From Rhizobium jaguaris (GTDB lineage Bacteria > Pseudomonadota > Alphaproteobacteria > Rhizobiales > Rhizobiaceae), in NCBI RefSeq assembly GCF_003627755.1, contig NZ_CP032694.1, forward strand, positions 797,501 through 861,500: a DNA stretch of 64,000 nt, read 5' to 3'. This document shows positions 1 through 9,404 of this stretch, piece after piece. The translations under genes were made by a program, and so were the position numbers. Position 1 is the first letter of the stretch. The number at the start of each line of letters is the position of its first letter. A model generated the notes under the pieces. The model was not told where the DNA came from. It was given only the letters and a program-made list of their open reading frames with translations, and made no database searches.

Positions 1-333
1 CCGCCCAAAACCGGTAGCGCCAGGACCGACCTGCAGGCCTGGGCCGAGCAATATGCCGACGAAATGTCCTCCGGCGCCGGCCGGCAAATGATCCGCGATG
101 TTCTGGCAGTATCCGACTCCGCAAATGCGGAGAAATGCTGCATCTATACGCAGCAACAATTGCGCGTCATCGTCGCCCGGGCGGAAGAGCGGGGCGAGGC
201 ATTCCCAACGCTCACCGAACTGATGGACTACGTTGTTTCGCCGATCATGTACCGCATCCTCTTCGACCAGGTGCCTAGCAGCGACTATGTTCGCGGCCTG
301 ATCTCTCGCGTGATGCCGGAGAGTGCCGATTAG
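1..333 (+). CDS. TetR/AcrR-family transcriptional regulator, C-terminal part (cut by window start)
   Basis: The frame is open from base 1 and ends with TAG at 331-333, so only the last 110 codons are visible. The N-terminal helix-turn-helix must lie upstream of the window. The visible part is all-helical, and the segment YVVSPIMYRILFDQVP resembles the conserved C-terminal ligand-binding motif of TetR_C_11-type regulators (hydrophobic, proline, then tyrosine-arginine-hydrophobic, ending in a proline). Such proteins repress nearby efflux or catabolic genes and are released by a small ligand. Its target cannot be told from this fragment. An internal ATG at 64 is not the true start, because the same frame continues upstream without a stop. 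Confidence 0.75.
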   Translation, partial: PPKTGSARTDLQAWAEQYADEMSSGAGRQMIRDVLAVSDSANAEKCCIYTQQQLRVIVARAEERGEAFPTLTELMDYVVSPIMYRILFDQVPSSDYVRGLISRVMPESAD

Positions 334-488
334 TTTCAGTATGCGCACTTAAAAGATGCCAGAAAGGCAATTCCCCGGATATGAGCGCCTGAGCGGGGCT
401 TTAGGCCAATTTGCTGTTGAAAAATAAGGAAAAAGATGGTGCTAATCATCCCTAGTGAATTCAACGGCAACGCGAAGGGGACTGGTCA

Positions 489-923
489 ATGCTTAATGAA
501 TTCAAGGCTTTCATTGCTCGTGGCAATGTCATGGATCTCGCGGTCGGCGTGATCATCGGCGGCGCGTTCGGCGGTATCGTCAAGTCGCTGGTTGAAGATA
601 TCATCATGCCGATCGTCGGTGCGATTTTCGGTGGTTTTGACTTTTCGAATCATTTCCTGCCCCTGTCGTCTGCTGTCAACGCGCCGACGCTGGCCGGCGC
701 CCGTGCGCAGGGCGCGGTTTTCGCCTATGGCAATTTCATCACCGTCCTCATCAATTTCCTCATCCTTGCCTGGATCATATTCCTGATGGTCAAGGGCGTG
801 AACGCGTTGCAAAAGCAGGTCGCGCGTAAGGAAGAAAAGGCCGCCGAAGCCGCACCGCCGCCGGCCGATGTCCAGTTGCTCACCGAAATCCGCGATCTCC
901 TAGCCAGGCGCCCCGCGGCCTGA
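489..923 (+). CDS. mscL: Large-conductance mechanosensitive channel MscL
   Basis: A 144-residue protein, the usual MscL length. It is an inner-membrane homopentamer that opens under membrane tension to release solutes during hypo-osmotic shock. The N-terminus [20 protein letters not shown] is the highly conserved amphipathic helix and start of TM1, and TM1 continues through the glycine/alanine-rich pore-lining stretch (about residues 15-45). The second membrane helix (about 75-98) is rich in isoleucine, leucine and phenylalanine. The C-terminal tail is charged and ends in a predicted helix (about 120-140). A GAAGGGG stretch about 10 bases before the ATG serves as ribosome binding site. The gene stands alone, with a hairpin after it. 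Confidence 0.97.
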   Translation: MLNEFKAFIARGNVMDLAVGVIIGGAFGGIVKSLVEDIIMPIVGAIFGGFDFSNHFLPLSSAVNAPTLAGARAQGAVFAYGNFITVLINFLILAWIIFLMVKGVNALQKQVARKEEKAAEAAPPPADVQLLTEIRDLLARRPAA

Positions 924-952
924 AGCACCTTTTCGCAATTCCTGATTTCAAG

Positions 953-975
953 CCTCGGCTGATCAACGGCCGAGG
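953..975 (+). terminator. Hairpin downstream of mscL
   Basis: CCTCGGC (953-959) pairs with GCCGAGG (969-975) around a nine-base loop, 30 bases after the mscL stop. There is no run of T after the stem, so this is only a possible terminator or mRNA-stabilising hairpin. Confidence 0.4.
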
Positions 976-1069
976 CCCCATTCATCACGAAAATCGATTG
1001 GTCGCTAAGGCAAAGTCATAGGATTTGGCCAGTGTTCTGCTTTATGAAGCAGAAAACCGGAGACCTTTC

Positions 1070-2236
1070 ATGTCGATATTGAACAGCCTTAGCCCGCGTG
1101 CGCTTGCCGCGCCCGAAAGCGGGATCGTGGAAGTCGTGAATTATGCCCGTGGCCGCGAGGGCCTGCTGCCGCTGTGGGTCGGCGAGGGCGATCTGCCGAC
1201 GCCGGATTTTATCAATCGCGCCGCCATGGCCTCGCTCAACGCCGGCGAAACTTTCTATACCTGGCAGCGCGGCATTCCGGAGTTGCGCCAAGCACTTGCC
1301 GATTATTATGGCCGGCACTTCGGCACCTCCTTGCCGATGGAGCATTTTTATGTCGTCGGCTCCGGCATGCAGGCGATCCAGCTTTCCGTGCAGGCGATCA
1401 CCTCACCCGGTGATGAGATGGTCTATCTCTCTCCGGCTTGGCCGAATATCGCTGCGGCTCTTGAGATTGCAGGCGCCCGCTCCGTCCCTGTGCCGTTGCA
1501 ATTCGAGCATGGCAAATGGTCGCTCGATCTCGGGCGCCTGGAGGCGGCGATCACGCCGAAGACGAAGGGTCTCTTCATCAATACCCCATCCAACCCGACG
1601 GGCTGGACGGCGACCCACCAGGACCTCCGGGATATTCTCGCGTTGGCGCGCAAGCATGATCTTTGGATCATGGCCGACGAAATCTATGCGCTGTACTATT
1701 ATGCTGGCGGTCGCGCGCCGAGCTTTCTGGACGTCAAGGAGGCCGACGACAAGATCCTGTTCGTCAATTCCTTCTCGAAGAACTGGTCGATGACTGGCTG
1801 GCGCGTCGGCTGGATCGTGGCGCCCGCCGAGCTTGGCCAGGTCATCGAGAACCTGGTGCAATACTCCACCTCCGGTGTAGCGCAGTTCATGCAGAAGGGC
1901 GCAGTCGCCGCATTGAACGAAGGTGATGAATTCGTCCGCTCCAACATCGCCAAGGCTGCCCGTTCACGTGACATCCTCTGCGACGCGCTGATCGCTACCA
2001 ACCGCGTCCACACGCTGAAGCCGGATGGCGCGCTCTATTCGTTCCTGAAGATTGACGGCGTCACCGACAGCCGCAAGGCCGCCCTCGATATTGTCGACAA
2101 GACCAGCGTCGGCCTGGCGCCTGGAACGGCCTTCGGCAAGGGCGGTGAACTCTTCATGCGCGCCTGTTTCCTGCGCGATCCTGCGCAGGTGGCGGATGCT
2201 GCGGAACGGCTAAGCCGGTACATCTTGAGTTTGTAA
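1070..2236 (+). CDS. Pyridoxal-phosphate-dependent aminotransferase, class I/II
   Basis: A 388-residue fold-type I aminotransferase. Visible family marks are the substrate-side motif NTPSNPTGW, the PLP-contacting DEIYALYYY segment, the Schiff-base lysine in SFSKNWSMTGWR (about Lys237) and the downstream WRVGW arginine region. The start is taken at the ATG at 1070, which has GGAG a few bases upstream. A TTG at 1025 would add 15 residues without homology-like character. Aminotransferases of this type move the amino group of aspartate, alanine or aromatic amino acids to 2-oxoglutarate or a related keto acid. The exact donor cannot be read from the sequence. The gene is monocistronic and ends in a strong terminator. 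Confidence 0.92.
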   Translation: MSILNSLSPRALAAPESGIVEVVNYARGREGLLPLWVGEGDLPTPDFINRAAMASLNAGETFYTWQRGIPELRQALADYYGRHFGTSLPMEHFYVVGSGMQAIQLSVQAITSPGDEMVYLSPAWPNIAAALEIAGARSVPVPLQFEHGKWSLDLGRLEAAITPKTKGLFINTPSNPTGWTATHQDLRDILALARKHDLWIMADEIYALYYYAGGRAPSFLDVKEADDKILFVNSFSKNWSMTGWRVGWIVAPAELGQVIENLVQYSTSGVAQFMQKGAVAALNEGDEFVRSNIAKAARSRDILCDALIATNRVHTLKPDGALYSFLKIDGVTDSRKAALDIVDKTSVGLAPGTAFGKGGELFMRACFLRDPAQVADAAERLSRYILSL

Positions 2237-2268
2237 CGGTCAGGGCTTCCTTGCCGACATATTGACGG

Positions 2269-2294
2269 AACCCGGCGGTTGCGCCGGGTTTTTC
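2269..2294 (+). terminator. Rho-independent terminator after the aminotransferase gene
   Basis: CCCGGCG and CGCCGGG form a GC-rich stem with a short GTTG loop, and TTTTTC follows directly. It lies 30-55 bases after the stop codon. Confidence 0.87.
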
Positions 2295-2460
2295 GTCTGT
2301 CTGGCCGGGATCGATAAAATCCAACCGATCCTCGAAAACCCCGCCTAACCATAGGAACAATCTTCCTTTCCCGGCAGCCCGCCCGACCCCCGGTTGTAAT
2401 CAAATGGGTAAGAAAGCGAGCCTCATATGTTCCCTGTACGACTTTGCAGGGGTGTGAAGA

Positions 2461-3495
2461 ATGACAGTGTTGGTAACGGGCGGTGCCGGGTATATCGGCA
2501 GTCATATGGTCTGGAAATTGCTGGACGCCGGCGAGGATGTGGTCGTCATCGACCGTCTCTCCACCGGCTTTCGCTGGGCGGTCGCGCCGGCGGCACGCTT
2601 CTATCTCGGTGATGTCGCCGATGAAGTATTGCTGCAGAAGATCTTCGCGGAAAACGATATCGACGCCATCATTCATTTCGCCGGTTCCGCCGTCGTGCCG
2701 ATGTCGATCGAGGATCCGCTCGCTTATTATGACAACAACACCGGTAAAACCCGCGTCCTGACGAGCGCTGCGATCAAGGCCGGCATTCGCCACTTCGTCT
2801 TTTCCTCCACCGCCGCCGTCTACGGCCCGCAGCCCTCCAGTGAACCGGTGCGGGAAAGCGCGCCGCTGCGGCCGGAAACACCCTATGGGCAATCCAAGCT
2901 GATGTCGGAATTGATGCTGCGCGATGCCGCCGCCGCTTATGATTTCAGCTATGTGGCCCTGCGCTATTTCAACGTCGCCGGCGCCGATCCGAAGGGGCGG
3001 GCCGGCCAATCGACCGACGGTGCCACCCATCTTATCAAGGTTGCCTGCGAAGCGGCCCTCGGCCGGCGTCGCCAGGTGGATATCTACGGCACCGACTATC
3101 CGACACATGACGGTACCGGCGTGCGCGACTACATCCATGTCTCCGATCTCGTCGAGGCGCATCTGATGGCGCTACAGCATCTGAGAAGCGGCGGCAGGCC
3201 GCTTGTCGCCAATTGCGGTTATGGCACGGGCTATTCGGTGCTCGATGTCCTAAACATGGTCACGCGGGTCTATGGTCGCGCTTTCCGGATTCACATGGCT
3301 CCGCGACGACCCGGCGACGCCGCCAGCGTCGTCGCCGACGCCAGCCTTGCTCATCGCGAGTTGGGATGGGCGCCGAAATACAACTGCATGGAGACGATCG
3401 TGCGCTCGTCGCTGGAGTGGGAAATCCAGCTCGCGCAGAGGTCCGGTTTCGATGCAAGTGGCTTGCATAAGGTGTTCGCAGCACCAAGCATCTGA
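2461..3495 (+). CDS. galE: UDP-glucose 4-epimerase
   Basis: A 344-residue short-chain dehydrogenase/reductase of the extended type. The Rossmann NAD-binding motif GGAGYIG is at residues 8-14. The catalytic pair is in YGQSK (Tyr142, Lys146), with the conserved SSTAAVYG serine/threonine stretch about 20 residues before it. RYFNVAGAD and GVRDYIHVSDL are typical GalE substrate-side motifs. The enzyme interconverts UDP-glucose and UDP-galactose and so feeds galactose into exopolysaccharide and lipopolysaccharide. Rhizobia often carry more than one copy (one is exoB), so the symbol marks the activity rather than a certain orthologue. The gene stands alone, about 170 bases after the previous terminator. 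Confidence 0.92.
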   Translation: MTVLVTGGAGYIGSHMVWKLLDAGEDVVVIDRLSTGFRWAVAPAARFYLGDVADEVLLQKIFAENDIDAIIHFAGSAVVPMSIEDPLAYYDNNTGKTRVLTSAAIKAGIRHFVFSSTAAVYGPQPSSEPVRESAPLRPETPYGQSKLMSELMLRDAAAAYDFSYVALRYFNVAGADPKGRAGQSTDGATHLIKVACEAALGRRRQVDIYGTDYPTHDGTGVRDYIHVSDLVEAHLMALQHLRSGGRPLVANCGYGTGYSVLDVLNMVTRVYGRAFRIHMAPRRPGDAASVVADASLAHRELGWAPKYNCMETIVRSSLEWEIQLAQRSGFDASGLHKVFAAPSI

Positions 3496-3639
3496 GATGT
3501 CAGCGTCGGAATTACATCGGAATATCTCTATATTTTAATGAAAATTCAAAACTATACGGAACTCATTAGTAATATTTCCCAACAAAAATAACTGAAAATC
3601 AAGTTTTTTATGGTTTTATATGCTCGGGGGAAGAAAGCC

Positions 3640-5600
3640 ATGAGGAATTTGCTTTCAGGCTTGCGCCTGCAGAAAGAGAATCCCACATTTTTGGTGGCGC
3701 AATACAAAGCGCTGTCGTCGCAGATACCCGTTCTTTATATTCTTTTGATCATCAACGCCCTGGCTGTGGCGATCACGCATATCCGCACGGCGCCGATGTG
3801 CTGGCGCTTTATGTGCCGGTCGGCCTGAGCATCCTTTGTATTTTCCGCATCGTCTGGTGGCAGATACACGGCCAGGACTCCATAAGTGCTGATCGGGCCT
3901 ATAGGGTGATGCATCGAACGATCATCCTCGCCGGCGTGCTGACCTTTGCTTTCGGCGCCTGGGCTGTCGCACTTTATCAATATGGCAATGCTTATCAGCA
4001 GGGTCAGATCGCCTATTTCCTTGTCGTGACCGGCATCTCCTGCGTCTTCTGCCTGATGCATCTGCCGGCCGCGGCATTGCTGACGACAGCGATCACCTTT
4101 TCCTTCATGGTCGTCACCTTCATGGTCTCCGGCAATTCCGTGTTCGTGGCGACGGCGACCAGCGTCATTTTCCTGACCTTTCCCTTCATTCGCGTCATCA
4201 ACAGCTATTTCCGGAACTTTGCCGGGCTGGTGCGGCTGACCGAGGAACTTGTCGACAAGCAGACGGAAGCCGAACGGCTGAACCTCATTAACAGCCGCAA
4301 CGCGCTGCAGGATCAGCTCACAGGCCTTGCTAACCGTCGCAGTTTCTTTCGCGAATTGCAGGATCTGTTGCAGCAACGGCCGGAGGAACCGCCGATCATC
4401 GGTCTGGTCGATCTCGATGGCTTCAAGCCGGTTAACGACGTCTTTGGTCACGCTGCGGGTGATCTTGTGTTGAAGCAGACTGCCGAACGTTTTGTGGCCC
4501 TGATGGGCGGCAAAGGCACCATTGCGCGCCTTGGCGGCGACGAATTCGGCGTGATTTTTCCACGCGATCTCAGCCGCAATTGTGTCTCCGACATGGCGCA
4601 GGCTTTCTGCGCGGCGCTGCGCGAACCCTATGATGTGCCCGGTGGCTCCATCCGTATTTCCGGCTCCTGTGGCATCGTCGTTCCGGAGGGCGGCGGCCAT
4701 ACGGCCGAACAGCTGTATGAAAAGGCGGATTTCGCCCTTTATCAGGTCAAGAGCCGGCGCAGCGGCAGCGTCGAGTTCTTCTCCCATGATCTCGAAGAGA
4801 TCCTCCAGCAACGGCACCTGATCGAGCTGGAATTGCAGAGTGACAATTTCGCCCGGGAATTGTCGCTGGAATATCAGCCGATTGTCGATCTCGATGATGG
4901 CCATGTCGTCGCCTTCGAAGCCTTGGCGCGCTGGAACAGCGCCCGTCTCGGCCGCGTCAGCCCCGATGCCTTCGTGCCCGCCGCCGAGCGCACGGCGGTG
5001 ATCGGCAAGATGACCCGCATCCTTTTCGCCGAGGCGTTGCAGGCGTTATCGATCATGCCGTTGCCGTTGCGCATGTCTTTCAACCTGTCGGCACGCGATA
5101 TCTGCGACCATGAGACTTCGATGGCCCTGCTGGCCATGATCCATGCCGCAAAGATCGATCCACGCCGCATCGAATTCGAGATCACGGAAACGGCATTGTT
5201 GTCGGATTTCGACACCGCCTATGAGGTCATCGGCCTGTTGCGCGCCGCCGGCATTACCATTGCGCTCGACGATTTCGGCACCGGCTTCTCCAGCCTCAGC
5301 CATGTCCACCGGCTGGAATTCGACAAGATCAAGATCGACAAGAGTTTTGTCATGCAGTTCGATCGCGATGTTCGCTGCATGAATATCACCCGCTCGGTTG
5401 CCAACCTCTGCCGCAATCTCGGAATTGCTTCGGTCGCCGAAGGCGTCGAGAGCGCCGCCATTGCCGAGGCGCTGCATGCTTTCGGGGTGCGATTGGCGCA
5501 GGGCTATCATTTCTCCAGGCCGCTGCGCCTGCACGACGCGCTCGCCTTTGCCGAGGCGAGCGAGTCTGGCGTCGAAGCACGGCGCATGGCCAACGCCTAG
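3640..5600 (+). pseudogene. GGDEF-EAL cyclic-di-GMP enzyme, broken by one frameshift near its N-terminus
   Basis: Two reading frames together make one membrane-anchored diguanylate cyclase/phosphodiesterase. The first runs from ATG 3640 (after a GGGGGAAG ribosome site) and gives about 50 residues with a first membrane helix. The second takes over at about 3792 and runs to 5600 with further membrane helices, a GGDEF domain (LGGDEFGVIF, near base 4535) and an EAL domain (FEALARW near 4915, DDFGTGFSSL near 5270). Both catalytic signatures look intact. The frames would join cleanly if one base were restored in GGCGCCG around 3790-3794. The second frame has only a GTG at 3798 to start from, without a ribosome site. 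This is a real decay event, a sequence error, or less likely an N-terminally shortened protein. The intact protein would adjust c-di-GMP and hence motility or biofilm. Confidence 0.85.
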
Positions 5601-5605
5601 ATGCT

Positions 5606-6522
5606 TTAGGCTGGCGCGCGCCCAAGAAAGGCCGGCGCGTTGCGGCGTACCGCATCAACCAGAAAATCGATGACGGTGCGCACGCGCGGCGATTGCCGGA
5701 GGTCGCGATGGCAGGTGATCCAGTAGTGGCGCTTCAGGTCGACTTCGTCGGGTAGCACCATCTGCAGATCCGGATGCCGGCTGGCGATGAAGAAGGGCAG
5801 CACGCAGAGCCCAAGCCCGTTCTTCGTCGCCGTCAACTGTGCAAAGATGCTGGAACTCTGAAATTGCGGCTTGATGCGCGGATGGATGTCGCCGAGATAA
5901 TCGAGACCGGGCGCAAAGATCATGTCCTCGATGTAGCCGATGAAGGCATGCTCCGGCAGATCGTCGCGGCTCTCGACCGGCGGGTGAGTAGCGAGGTAAT
6001 CCCGCGACCCATAGACCTGCAGATGGTAATCAGTCAGTTTCTCGGTGAAATAAGGGCCGGCCTTCGGCGGATCGAGCACGACGACAATATCGGCTTCCTT
6101 GCGCGACAGCGACATGATCTGCTGGATCGTCACCAACTCCAGCGAAATGTTCGGATACCGCGCGGTGAACTCCGAAAGCATGGTGGTGAAGAAGAAATTG
6201 GAGAAACCTTCCGGCGCGCTGATGCGCACCACGCCGCGCTGCGCGGCTGAGCCAACCGTCAGGTCCGACCTAAGCCGCTCGGTTTCCTGCTCCATGCGCT
6301 CGGCCGTATCGACGAAGCGCTGGCCCATGCCCGTCAGCATGTAGCCGCGCGGATTGCGCTCGAAGAGCTTGACCTGAAGCGAAAATTCCAGCCGGTCGAT
6401 ACGGCGCGAGACGGTGGCGTGGCTGGTCCGCAATTGCCGGGCGGCGGTCGAAAGTTGTCCGGTCCGGCCACGGCCAGAAAAAACTGCAGATCGTCCCAGG
6501 TGAAATGCGGTGCGCTCTCATG
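5606..6522 (-). pseudogene. LysR-family transcriptional regulator, frameshifted in the helix-turn-helix
   Basis: The minus strand encodes a LysR regulator whose DNA-binding domain is split. FTWDDLQFFLAVAG lies in one frame (about 6464-6505), and the rest, starting within TSHATVSRRIDRLE and running through the whole effector-binding domain, is in another (to 5606). Inserting one base in the GGACC run near 6463-6466 restores a normal LysR N-terminus (FFLAVAGTGQLSTAARQL). The ATG with the best ribosome site (GGGAGG, ATG at 6520-6522) is a further base out of frame with FTWDDL, so a second defect is possible. It is divergent from the transporter operon that starts at 6693, the usual position of a LysR activator of that operon. 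It ends 6 bases from the GGDEF-EAL stop codon. Confidence 0.8.
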
Positions 6523-6692
6523 CCTCCCTTTCTGTTCAAAAATGAACAGACACTGTTTGGAATTAGTTGTAAACTTCACTTGCGTCAACGGACGATTTCA
6601 ATGATCTTGAAGGACAGGAAAGTCGTTTTGAGGAGAACGGCTGGCCAATTTTGAACAGATTCATTTTTGCCAAATCTCTGGGAGGAGAGGAT

Positions 6693-7899
6693 ATGCGAAA
6701 GAGTCTTATTGCGTCCCTGGCACTTCTGCTTGCAACCAGCACCGCAGCATTCGCCGCTGGCGCGTCCGACAATGTGGTGAAGATCGGCATTTTGAACGAC
6801 CAGTCGGGCGTCTATGCCGACTTCGGCGGCAAGTCTTCGGTGGAGGCAGCCAAGATGGCCGTCGAGGATTTTGGCGGCAAAGTGTTGGGCGTCCCGATCG
6901 AGATCGTCGATGCCGACCACCAGAACAAACCCGATATCGCCTCGAACATCGCCCGCCAATGGTATGATCAGGACAAGGTCGACGCCATCATGGAGCTGAC
7001 GACCTCGTCGGTGGCGCTGGCGGTACAGGCGATCGCCAAGGAAAAGAAGAAGATCGATATCGTCACCGGCGCAGCCACGACCGATCTTACCGGCAAACAA
7101 TGCTCGCCCTATGGTTTCCATTGGGCCTATGACACACATGCCCTGGCCGTCGGCACGGGCGGCGCGCTGGTCAAGCAAGGCGGCGATACCTGGTTCTTCC
7201 TGACCGCTGACTACGCCTTCGGTTATTCGCTGGAGCAGCAGACCAGCGATTTCGTCAAGTCGAGTGGCGGCAAGGTTCTCGGTTCCGTCCGTCATCCGCT
7301 GTCGACGAATGACTTCTCGTCCTTCCTGCTGCAGGCTCAATCCTCGGGTGCCAAGGTCATGGCCTTGCCAATGCCGGTCTCGATACCTCGAATGCCATCA
7401 AGCAGGCGTCGGAATTCGGCATCACCCAGGGGGCCAGCATCTGGCGGCGCTGCTCTTTACGCTCGCCGAAGTTCATGGCCTCGGCCTGCAGGCGGCTCAA
7501 GGCTTGACGTTGACCGAAGGCTATTACTGGAATCTCGATGACAAGAGCCGCGAATTCGGCAAGCGCTTCTTCGCTCGCACTGGCAGGATGCCGAACATGA
7601 TCCACGCCGGCACCTATTCCGCCGTCCTGCAATATCTGAAGGCCGTGCAGAAGGCCGGCACCGACGATACCGAAGCGGTCGCGAAGGAACTGCACGAAAT
7701 GCCGGTCGACGACGTTTTCGCCCGTGGCGGCACGGTCGGCCCCAACGGCCGCATGTTCCACGACATGTACCTGCTCCAGGTCAAGAAGCCTGAGGAAAGC
7801 AAGGAACCGTGGGATTACTTCAACGTGCTGGCAACGATTCCCGGCAAGGAAGCCTATATCGATCCGGCCAAGAGTGGCTGCGATCTCGTCAAACAGTAA
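6693..7899 (+). pseudogene. Branched-chain-amino-acid-type ABC transporter substrate-binding protein, two frameshifts
   Basis: The ATG at 6693 follows a very strong GGAGGAGAGG ribosome site and begins a signal peptide (MRKSLIASLALLLATSTAAFA). The following Peripla_BP_6 fold is clear (KIGILNDQSGVYADFGGKSS). At about 7367 the reading shifts to a second frame for some 65 bases (reading AGLDTSNAIKQASEFGIT), then at about 7432 to a third, which continues (QHLAALLFTLAEVHGLGLQ) to the stop at 7899. Each shift is cured by one added base, in CTTGCC and in the GGGGG run. Otherwise the protein is complete at about 400 residues. The domain binds a small ligand in the periplasm for the LivHMGF-type channel encoded just downstream. 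If the indels are real the transporter has lost its binding protein; if they are errors the operon is intact. Confidence 0.85.
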
Positions 7900-7914
7900 G
7901 GTTGCGATCAGCCG

Positions 7915-8697
7915 ATGGCGATCTCTGCGACAGAGCAACAGGAAGAGCCACGGGTGGTTTTATCCGCCCGCGGCCTCCGCCGCGATTTTGGCGGCTTCAC
8001 GGCCGTCAAGAATGTCGATCTCGACGTGCGTCATGCCCGCGTGCACGCGCTGATTGGCCCGAACGGCGCCGGCAAGACGACTGTGTTCAACCTGCTGACA
8101 AAATTCCTGCAGCCGACGCATGGGACGATCACCTTGCTCGGCACCGACATTACCAAGACGAAGCCGGACAGGGTCGCGCGCATGGGGCTGGTGCGCTCCT
8201 TCCAGATTTCGGCCGTCTTTCCGCATCTCTCCGTGCTCGACAATGTCCGCGTCGCGCTGCAGCGGCCGAACAATCTGGCGCATCAATTCTGGCGACCGTT
8301 ATCGGCATTGGACGGGCTCAACCATCGCGCCGAGCAACTGCTTGCGGCCGTCGGTCTGACGAAGGAACGCGATGCCATCGCCGCCGATCTGTCCTATGGC
8401 CGCAAGCGCGTATTGGAGATCGCGACAACCTTGGCGCTTGATCCGAAGGTGCTGCTGCTCGACGAACCGATGGCCGGCATGGGGCTGGAGGATGTCAACA
8501 CCGTCTCTGCCATCATCCGCGATGTAGCACGTGATCGGGCTGTGCTGATGGTGGAGCACAATCTCTCCGTCGTCGCGGATATCTGCCACCATGTCACTGT
8601 GCTCCAGCGCGGCGAAATCCTCGCCGAAGGCGACTACGCCACGGTCAGCCAGGACCCGCGCGTCCGCGAGGCCTATATGGGCACGGAGGAGGCGTAG
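7915..8697 (+). CDS. livG: ABC transporter ATP-binding protein, LivG type
   Basis: A 260-residue ATPase of the branched-chain amino acid (HAAT) transporter class. Walker A GPNGAGKT is at residues 48-55, an LSYGRKR stretch stands at the signature (C-loop) position, Walker B is VLLLDEPMAGM, and the switch histidine is in MVEHNL. The segment NLLTKFLQPTHGTI and the long helical insert are usual for LivG, in contrast to the shorter LivF. It works as a heterodimer with the next gene product on the cytoplasmic face of the LivH-LivM channel. It starts 15 bases after the binding-protein gene. The signature lacks the usual glutamine after GG, which is common in LivG proteins. Confidence 0.93.
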   Translation: MAISATEQQEEPRVVLSARGLRRDFGGFTAVKNVDLDVRHARVHALIGPNGAGKTTVFNLLTKFLQPTHGTITLLGTDITKTKPDRVARMGLVRSFQISAVFPHLSVLDNVRVALQRPNNLAHQFWRPLSALDGLNHRAEQLLAAVGLTKERDAIAADLSYGRKRVLEIATTLALDPKVLLLDEPMAGMGLEDVNTVSAIIRDVARDRAVLMVEHNLSVVADICHHVTVLQRGEILAEGDYATVSQDPRVREAYMGTEEA

Positions 8698-8698
8698 G

Positions 8699-9400
8699 AT
8701 GGCGGCGCTGCTTGAGGTTCAGGGTCTCAATGCCTGGTATGGCGAAAGCCACATATTGCACGGCGTCGACATGAAAGTTGGCGAGGGTGAGACCATCACC
8801 ATTCTCGGCCGCAACGGCGTCGGTAAGACGACGACGCTGCGCACCATCGTCGGCATCGTTCGGGCGCGCAGGGGCAAGATCGCCTTTGCCGGTGCCGACA
8901 TGATGCACGTGCCGCTGCACAAGACGGCGCATAGAGGCATCGGCTTCGTGCCGGAGGAGCGCGGCATCTTCTCGACGCTCAGCGTTCATGAAAATCTGAT
9001 GCTGCCGCCGGTGGTTGCGCCGGGTGGGATGACGGTCGATGAGATTTTCGAGCTGTTTCCCAATCTGCACGAGCGCCGAAACAGCGCCGGCACGAAACTC
9101 TCGGGCGGTGAACAGCAGATGCTCGCCATGGCCCGCATCCTGCGCACCGGTGTGCGCATGCTGCTGCTCGACGAACCCACGGAGGGGCTGGCGCCAGTGA
9201 TCGTTCAGCGCATCGGCGAGGTGCTGAAGAAGCTGAAGGAGCGCGGCATGACCATTCTGCTGGTCGAGCAGAATTTCCGGTTTGCGAGCCGCATTGCCGA
9301 TCGTTTCTATCTGATGGATCATGGCCAGATGATCGCCGAGTTTCCGGTCGGCGAATTGCCGGAGCGGATGGACATGCTGCACAAGGTTCTGGGGGTCTGA
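8699..9400 (+). CDS. livF: ABC transporter ATP-binding protein, LivF type
   Basis: A 233-residue ATPase. Walker A is GRNGVGKT (residues 37-44), the signature is LSGGEQQ, Walker B is MLLLDEPTEGL, and the H-loop position reads LLVEQN, as is normal for LivF. The ATG is one base after the livG stop codon, so the two are translationally coupled. A longer frame from 8591 would overlap livG and has no homology-like content. It powers uptake together with LivG. Confidence 0.94.
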   Translation: MAALLEVQGLNAWYGESHILHGVDMKVGEGETITILGRNGVGKTTTLRTIVGIVRARRGKIAFAGADMMHVPLHKTAHRGIGFVPEERGIFSTLSVHENLMLPPVVAPGGMTVDEIFELFPNLHERRNSAGTKLSGGEQQMLAMARILRTGVRMLLLDEPTEGLAPVIVQRIGEVLKKLKERGMTILLVEQNFRFASRIADRFYLMDHGQMIAEFPVGELPERMDMLHKVLGV

Positions 9401-9404
9401 CGCC

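Noticed and set aside
2035..3162. 375-codon open frame on the minus strand opposite galE
   Set aside because: It is antisense to a complete, well-conserved galE and has the composition of a GC-rich shadow frame; no domain is seen.
3640..3828. Programmed ribosomal frameshift in the GGDEF-EAL gene
   Set aside because: No slippery heptamer or following pseudoknot is visible at GGCGCCG; a missing base explains it more simply.
3735..4904. 389-codon open frame opposite the GGDEF-EAL gene
   Set aside because: It is a shadow of a clearly coding region, rich in histidine, aspartate and arginine, without recognisable motifs.
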